From Paracoccus solventivorans (GTDB lineage Bacteria; Pseudomonadota; Alphaproteobacteria; Rhodobacterales; Rhodobacteraceae), in the NCBI RefSeq assembly GCF_900142875.1, contig NZ_FRCK01000003.1, positions 1 to 64,000 on the forward strand: a stretch of DNA of 64,000 nucleotides, given 5' to 3'. The stretch's first letter is position 1; every line of letters starts with the position of its first letter. The notes beneath the pieces are model-generated. The model saw nothing but the letters and a program-made list of their open reading frames with translations. It ran no database searches and was not told the DNA's origin. Of the stretch, positions 60,209 to 64,000 are shown in pieces. A program made the translations under genes and the position numbers.

Positions 60209-60969
60209 CTGCGGTTCCCCAGCTTCCGGCCGAGGCGCTTTACGCCGAGCGGATGTCCAAGTCCTTCGGCGGGCTGAAGGTCTTTCACGATGTCAGCTTC
60301 ACCCTGCAGCCCGGCGGGCTTCTGGGGGTGATCGGGCCCAACGGCGCCGGCAAGACCACGATGATCAACATCATCTCGGGCCGGCTGGCCGCCAGCTCGG
60401 GGCAGGTGCGGCTGGGCGAGACCCGGATCGACGGCCGCCCGGTCTATGACAATGCCGGCCGCGGTCTGGTGCGCAGCTTTCAGCAGACCGCCACCTTCAG
60501 CGGCCATAGCGTCAGCGACAACCTGCGCTCGGCCGTGCGCTTTGCCCGCAGGGATCTATCGGTGCTGGAGCGGCTGGCGCCGCTGCTGGAGCAGTTCGGC
60601 CTGGTCGAGAACTGGAATCGCCACGCCGAGGTGCTGCCCTACGGGCTGCAAAAGATGCTGGGGCTGACCATGGCGCTGGCGACGCAGCCCCGGATCCTGC
60701 TGCTGGACGAGCCGGCGGCGGGGCTTGAGAAATCCGAGCGCAGCAACATCGACGCCTATGTCGGCTTCGCGCAGCGCGAGTTCGGCTGCGGCGTGCTGCT
60801 GGTCGAACACGACATGGAGCTGATCCGCCGCCTGTGCCCCGAGGTCATCGTGCTGGACGGCGGCAGGCTGATCGCCACCGGCTCTCCGGACGAGGTGCTG
60901 AACCGCAAGGACGTGATCGACGCCTATCTGGGCGGCGGCGACGAGGAGGACGGCGATGCTGAGCATTGA
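60205..60969 (+). CDS. livG: Branched-chain-type ABC transporter ATPase, LivG family
   Basis: This gene encodes 254 residues. Walker A is GPNGAGKTTMINIISG, a Q-loop-like RSFQQTATF follows, and Walker B is ILLLDEPAAGLEKSE, with H-loop LVEHDMELIRRL. The usual LSGG signature reads VLPYGLQKMLGLTMAL, the LPYGxQ form common in LivG proteins. It ends with the LivG-type tail DVIDAYLGGG. It overlaps livF by 14 bases. Confidence 0.94.
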   Translation: MTAVPQLPAEALYAERMSKSFGGLKVFHDVSFTLQPGGLLGVIGPNGAGKTTMINIISGRLAASSGQVRLGETRIDGRPVYDNAGRGLVRSFQQTATFSGHSVSDNLRSAVRFARRDLSVLERLAPLLEQFGLVENWNRHAEVLPYGLQKMLGLTMALATQPRILLLDEPAAGLEKSERSNIDAYVGFAQREFGCGVLLVEHDMELIRRLCPEVIVLDGGRLIATGSPDEVLNRKDVIDAYLGGGDEEDGDAEH

Positions 60970-61648
60970 GGATCTTCATGTCGCCTATGGCGGCACCCGG
61001 GCGGTCGACGGGGTGACGCTGCAGGTCGAGGCGGGCCAGACCGTGCTGCTGATCGGCGCGAACGGCGCCGGCAAGTCCAGCCTCATCAATTCGGTGATCG
61101 GGCTGGTGCGCCATTCCCGCGGCCGCATCCGCTTTGACGGGCGCGACATCTCCGCCATGCCCAGCGATGCCCGGGCCAGGGCGGGGATAGGCTATTCCCC
61201 CGAGGGCCGGCGGGTCTTCGCCGCGATGTCGGTCAAGGATAATGTGCTGGCCGGGGCCGCGCGGCTGTCGGCGCGCGAACAGGCGGCGCGCTGGGACCGG
61301 ATGGTCGCCAGCTTCCGCTTTCTGGGCGAACGCCAGTCGCAGCCGGCCGGAGAGCTGAGCGGGGGCCAGCAGCAGCTGGTCGCCATCGCCCGCGCCATGG
61401 GCGGGGCGCCCCGGCTTCTGCTGCTTGACGAGCCGTTTCTGGGGCTGGCGCCGGTCTGGATCCAGCAGATCTCGGCCGCCGTGCGGCAGATGCAGGACGA
61501 GGGGATCGCGGTGCTGATGACCGAGCAGATGGCCCGGCCGGCGCTGAAGATCGCCCATTACGGACATGTCATGCGCTCGGGGCAGATCCGCCGCTCGGGA
61601 CTGACGTCAGAGATCAGGGGGGCGGCGCTGGCAGAGGAATATCTCTGA
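60956..61648 (+). CDS. livF: Branched-chain-type ABC transporter ATPase, LivF family
   Basis: This gene encodes 230 residues. Walker A is GANGAGKSSLINSVIG, the signature is LSGGQQQLVAIARAM and Walker B is LLLLDEPFLGLAP. YSPEGRRVFAAMSVKDN is the LivF-typical Q-loop region (usually VPEGRRxFxxMTVxEN). It completes a five-component importer. The CoA-transferase gene follows after 31 bp on the same strand. Confidence 0.94.
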   Translation: MLSIEDLHVAYGGTRAVDGVTLQVEAGQTVLLIGANGAGKSSLINSVIGLVRHSRGRIRFDGRDISAMPSDARARAGIGYSPEGRRVFAAMSVKDNVLAGAARLSAREQAARWDRMVASFRFLGERQSQPAGELSGGQQQLVAIARAMGGAPRLLLLDEPFLGLAPVWIQQISAAVRQMQDEGIAVLMTEQMARPALKIAHYGHVMRSGQIRRSGLTSEIRGAALAEEYL

Positions 61649-61679
61649 TCCCCGCCCGCCCCGCAAAGGAGACGATGTT

Positions 61680-62816
61680 TTGACAAATACCGCACCGCTC
61701 GCCGGTCTAACCATTCTGGAACTGGGCCACTCGGTGGCCGGCCCCTATGCCGGGCTGATCCTGGCCGAGCTGGGGGCCAGGGTGATCAAGGTCGAGAACC
61801 CCGAGACGGGCGATTACGCCCGCGGCTGGGGGCCGCCCTTTCTGGATGACGACGCCACCGCCTTCCACGCCCTCAACCGCGGCAAGGAAAGCGTGACGCT
61901 GGATTTTTCGGACCCCGAGCAGCTCGGGCTGCTGCGCCGGCTGATCGCCCGGGCGGATGCGGTGATCCAGAACCTGCGCCCCGGGCTGCTGGCCAAGTTC
62001 GGCATCGACGTGGCGGAAGTGCGGGCAGAGCACCCCGAGCTGATCTGGTGCGACATCGGCGCGTTCGGCAAGTCGGGGCCGCTGGCGGCCAAGCCGGGCT
62101 ACGATCCGCTGGCGCAGGCCTCGTCCGGGATCATGTCGGTGACCGGCGAGGCGGACCGGCCGCCGGTGCGGGTCGGGGTGTCGCTGGTCGACATGGGCTC
62201 GGGGATGTGGACGGTGATCGGCCTGCTCGCCGCGCTGGTCGAGCGGCAGAAGACCGGGCAGGGGGCGCATGTCGCGACCTCGCTTTTCGAGACGGGGCTG
62301 GCCTGGATGACCATTCCGCTGGCCGCCCATGCCGTCTCGGGCGAGGTGCGCAAGCCGCATGGCTCGGGGCTGGCCGAGATCGTGCCCTATCAGGCGTTCG
62401 AGGCCGCCGATGGCCAGGTGATGATCGCCGCCGGCAACGACCGGCTGTTCGCCCGCCTGTGCGAGGCAATCCCCGGCCTTGCCGGGTTGGGCGCGGATGA
62501 GCGTTTCCGGCAGAACCGCGGCCGCGTGATGCTGCGCGACGAGCTGATCCCGCAGATCGAGGCGGCGATCGGGCGGCTGCGCGTGGCCGAGGTCGCGGCG
62601 CTGCTTGACGCCGCGCAGGTGCCGAACTGCCCGCTTCTGCGCGTCGATCAGGTCTGGACCCATCCGCAGACCGAGGCGGTCGGCATCCTGACCCCGGCGG
62701 GCGGTCACCGCTGGGTGGGGCTACCCTTTTCCATCGACGACCATCGCCCGTCCTCGGGCGGGGTGGCGCCGCGGCTTGGCGCGCAGGACCAGACAATCCG
62801 GCAGGAATTGCAATGA
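61680..62816 (+). CDS. CaiB/BaiF (class III) CoA-transferase
   Basis: This gene encodes 378 residues from a TTG start at 61680, supported by AAGGAGACG upstream. It contains LELGHSVAGPYAGLILAELGARVIKVENPETGDYAR (seen as AGPYAGLILAELGARVIKVE), the catalytic Asp region FGKSGPLAAKPGYDPLAQASSG, and VGVSLVDMGSGMWTVIGLLAAL (seen as VSLVDMGSGMWTVIG). Class III enzymes move CoA between carboxylic acids such as succinate and the substrate. As the first enzyme gene after the importer it probably activates the imported acid. The stop overlaps the next gene (ATGA). Confidence 0.92.
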   Translation: MTNTAPLAGLTILELGHSVAGPYAGLILAELGARVIKVENPETGDYARGWGPPFLDDDATAFHALNRGKESVTLDFSDPEQLGLLRRLIARADAVIQNLRPGLLAKFGIDVAEVRAEHPELIWCDIGAFGKSGPLAAKPGYDPLAQASSGIMSVTGEADRPPVRVGVSLVDMGSGMWTVIGLLAALVERQKTGQGAHVATSLFETGLAWMTIPLAAHAVSGEVRKPHGSGLAEIVPYQAFEAADGQVMIAAGNDRLFARLCEAIPGLAGLGADERFRQNRGRVMLRDELIPQIEAAIGRLRVAEVAALLDAAQVPNCPLLRVDQVWTHPQTEAVGILTPAGGHRWVGLPFSIDDHRPSSGGVAPRLGAQDQTIRQELQ

Positions 62817-63607
62817 CACAAGCATATGAAACCCTTCTGGTCGAACGCATCGACGACCATGTTCTGCTGTTGACGCTGAACCGGCCCCAGGCCGCCAATG
62901 CGATGAACACCCGCATGGGCGAAGAGCTGATGGACCTGTTCGAGCGCTTTCAGCTGGACAGCGACGGGGTGCGCGCCATCGTGGTGACCGGGGCCGGCGA
63001 CAAGGCATTCTGCGCCGGCGGCGACCTGAAAGAGCGCAACGGCATGAGCGATGCGCAATGGCTGCGCCAGCACGCCATGTTCGAGCGCATGCTGCGCGCC
63101 ATCATCGCCTGTCCGATCCCGGTGATCGGAGCGATCAACGGCGCGGCCTATGGCGGCGGCTGCGAGATCACCGCGGCGCTGGATTTCGCCTATGCCGCGG
63201 ACAACGCCCGCTTTGCGCTGACCGAGGTCACGCTGGGGATCATGCCGGGCGCCGGCGGCACCCAGAACCTGCCCCGCGCCATGGGCGAGCGGCGCGCCAA
63301 GGAGGTGATCCTGACCGGGCTGCCGTTCACGGCCGCCGACGCCTGCGACTGGGGGCTGGTCAACCGCGTCCTGCCGCAGGCGGAACTGCTGGATGCGGCA
63401 CTGGCCATCGCGCGGCGCATCGCCGGCAATGCGCCGATCTCGGTGCGCCAGGCCAAGCAGTCGATCACCCGCGGGATGCAGATGTCGCTGGCCGACGGGC
63501 TCGCCTTCGAGATCGAGTGCTACAACCGCATGGTCAGCACCGAGGACCGGCTGGAAGGCATCCGCGCCTTCAACGAAAAGCGCAAACCGCAATTCCGGGG
63601 GGTCTGA
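62813..63607 (+). CDS. Enoyl-CoA hydratase/isomerase (crotonase family)
   Basis: This gene encodes 264 residues. NRPQAANAMNTRMGEEL and VVTGAGDKAFCAGGDLKERNG (oxyanion hole; seen as GDKAFCAGGDLKE), then PVIGAINGAAYGGGCEITAALDFAYA with the GGGCE glutamate and ALTEVTLGIMPGAGGTQNLPRAMG with the second catalytic Glu (seen as LTEVTLGIMPGAGGTQNL) place it in the crotonase family with both acid residues of true hydratases. It is coupled to the CoA-transferase gene and followed at 1 bp by a lyase gene. It would hydrate the unsaturated CoA ester. Confidence 0.93.
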   Translation: MTQAYETLLVERIDDHVLLLTLNRPQAANAMNTRMGEELMDLFERFQLDSDGVRAIVVTGAGDKAFCAGGDLKERNGMSDAQWLRQHAMFERMLRAIIACPIPVIGAINGAAYGGGCEITAALDFAYAADNARFALTEVTLGIMPGAGGTQNLPRAMGERRAKEVILTGLPFTAADACDWGLVNRVLPQAELLDAALAIARRIAGNAPISVRQAKQSITRGMQMSLADGLAFEIECYNRMVSTEDRLEGIRAFNEKRKPQFRGV

Positions 63608-63608
63608 G

Positions 63609-64000
63609 ATGGCAGAACGGGTAACCCTGCGCGAGGTCGGGCTGCGCGACGGCATCCAGATGGCGGCCAGATTCCTTCCCACCGAACGCAAGCGCGAATG
63701 GGCGTTCCGGCTGCGCGATGCCGGGCTGCGCGAGATCGAACTGACCTCTTTCGTGCCGGCCAAGGTGGTGCCGCAATTCGCCGATGCCGCGGAACTGGCC
63801 CGGGTCGTCCCGGAACTGGACGGGGTGGTCGCCTCGGCGCTGGTCCCGAACCTGAAGGGCGCGGAAAACGCCCTGGCGGCGGGCATAAGGCATCTCAATT
63901 TCGTGCTGTCGATTTCCGAGGCGCACAGCCTTGCCAATGTGCGGCGCACCACCGACGAGGCCATCGCCGAGTTCCACCGCATCGTGGCGCTGAAGGACAG
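63609..64000 (+). CDS. HMG-CoA-lyase-like enzyme (cut by window end)
   Basis: Only the first 130 residues are in the window. VTLREVGLRDGIQMAA is the first strand of the DRE-TIM metallolyase barrel, with RDGIQ holding the metal-binding Asp and catalytic Arg. IELTSFVPAKVVPQFADA and FVLSISEAHSLANVRRT match HMG-CoA lyase (ExTSFV, FxSASExHxxxNxxxx). It cleaves 3-hydroxy-3-methylglutaryl-CoA or a related hydroxyacyl-CoA. Coming after a CoA-transferase and a hydratase, it suggests activation, hydration and retro-aldol cleavage of the imported acid. Confidence 0.92.
   Translation, partial: MAERVTLREVGLRDGIQMAARFLPTERKREWAFRLRDAGLREIELTSFVPAKVVPQFADAAELARVVPELDGVVASALVPNLKGAENALAAGIRHLNFVLSISEAHSLANVRRTTDEAIAEFHRIVALKD

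Overview
The window is G+C-rich with alphaproteobacterial gene content. It has an initiator tRNA placed as it is at the end of Rhodobacterales rRNA operons, acuI, large serine recombinases, UPF0014-type iron export, and many ATGA/GTGA gene overlaps. A Paracoccus-like member of the Rhodobacterales is the best guess, from gene content only. The layout mixes intact metabolic operons with heavily eroded junctions (truncated genes, insertion-sequence remnants, frameshifts), so it reads as an accessory or rearranged region.

1-5.5 kb: tRNA-fMet, a large serine recombinase whose 3' end runs antisense into that tRNA, small element-type genes, an N-terminally truncated sigma-54 activator, an IS5-like remnant and a fragment of a pilus chaperone. 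5.5-17.3 kb: an island of exported proteins and lipoproteins of unknown function, centred on an ECF sigma factor and a membrane protein that looks like its anti-sigma factor. 17.6-22.0 kb: a GntR regulator with acuI (acryloyl-CoA reductase), a decapitated acyl-CoA ligase, and a cysteine hydrolase divergent from a GlxA-type regulator.

22.3-30.0 kb is the most interesting block. Two DsbA-like oxidoreductases, DsbD, a membrane TlpA-like thioredoxin and two YkuD-type L,D-transpeptidases surround a two-component system. Three near-identical CTTAAG-N5-CTTAAG operators lie in exactly the two divergent promoter regions of the block. It resembles the copper-responsive DsbRS/dsbDEG locus of Pseudomonas aeruginosa with cell-wall L,D-transpeptidases added, and suggests one regulon linking envelope thiol redox (probably copper stress) to peptidoglycan cross-linking.

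30.2-41.6 kb: an AraC regulator and MFS exporter; gene remnants; a large, less G+C-rich glycosidase-like protein with RTX repeats and a CFI-box C-terminus; an IS66 remnant; a frameshifted kup; an RpiR regulator; fetAB (fetA frameshifted); and a small lipoprotein. 41.9-54.5 kb: an amino-acid catabolic cluster with a polar amino-acid ABC transporter, Asp/Glu-racemase-family enzyme, ALDH7-type (aminoadipate semialdehyde/piperideine-6-carboxylate) dehydrogenase, FAD amine oxidase, aminotransferase, fused 2-oxoacid dehydrogenase E1 and acyltransferase-like protein, under a LysR regulator. A lysine/pipecolate-to-2-oxoadipate route fits. 54.5-56.5 kb: decayed heme/iron and sigma-factor fragments around one intact siderophore-binding protein. 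57-64 kb: a complete branched-chain-type ABC transporter followed by a CoA-transferase, an enoyl-CoA hydratase and an HMG-CoA-lyase-like enzyme cut by the window end, a probable uptake and catabolic operon for a small carboxylic acid.
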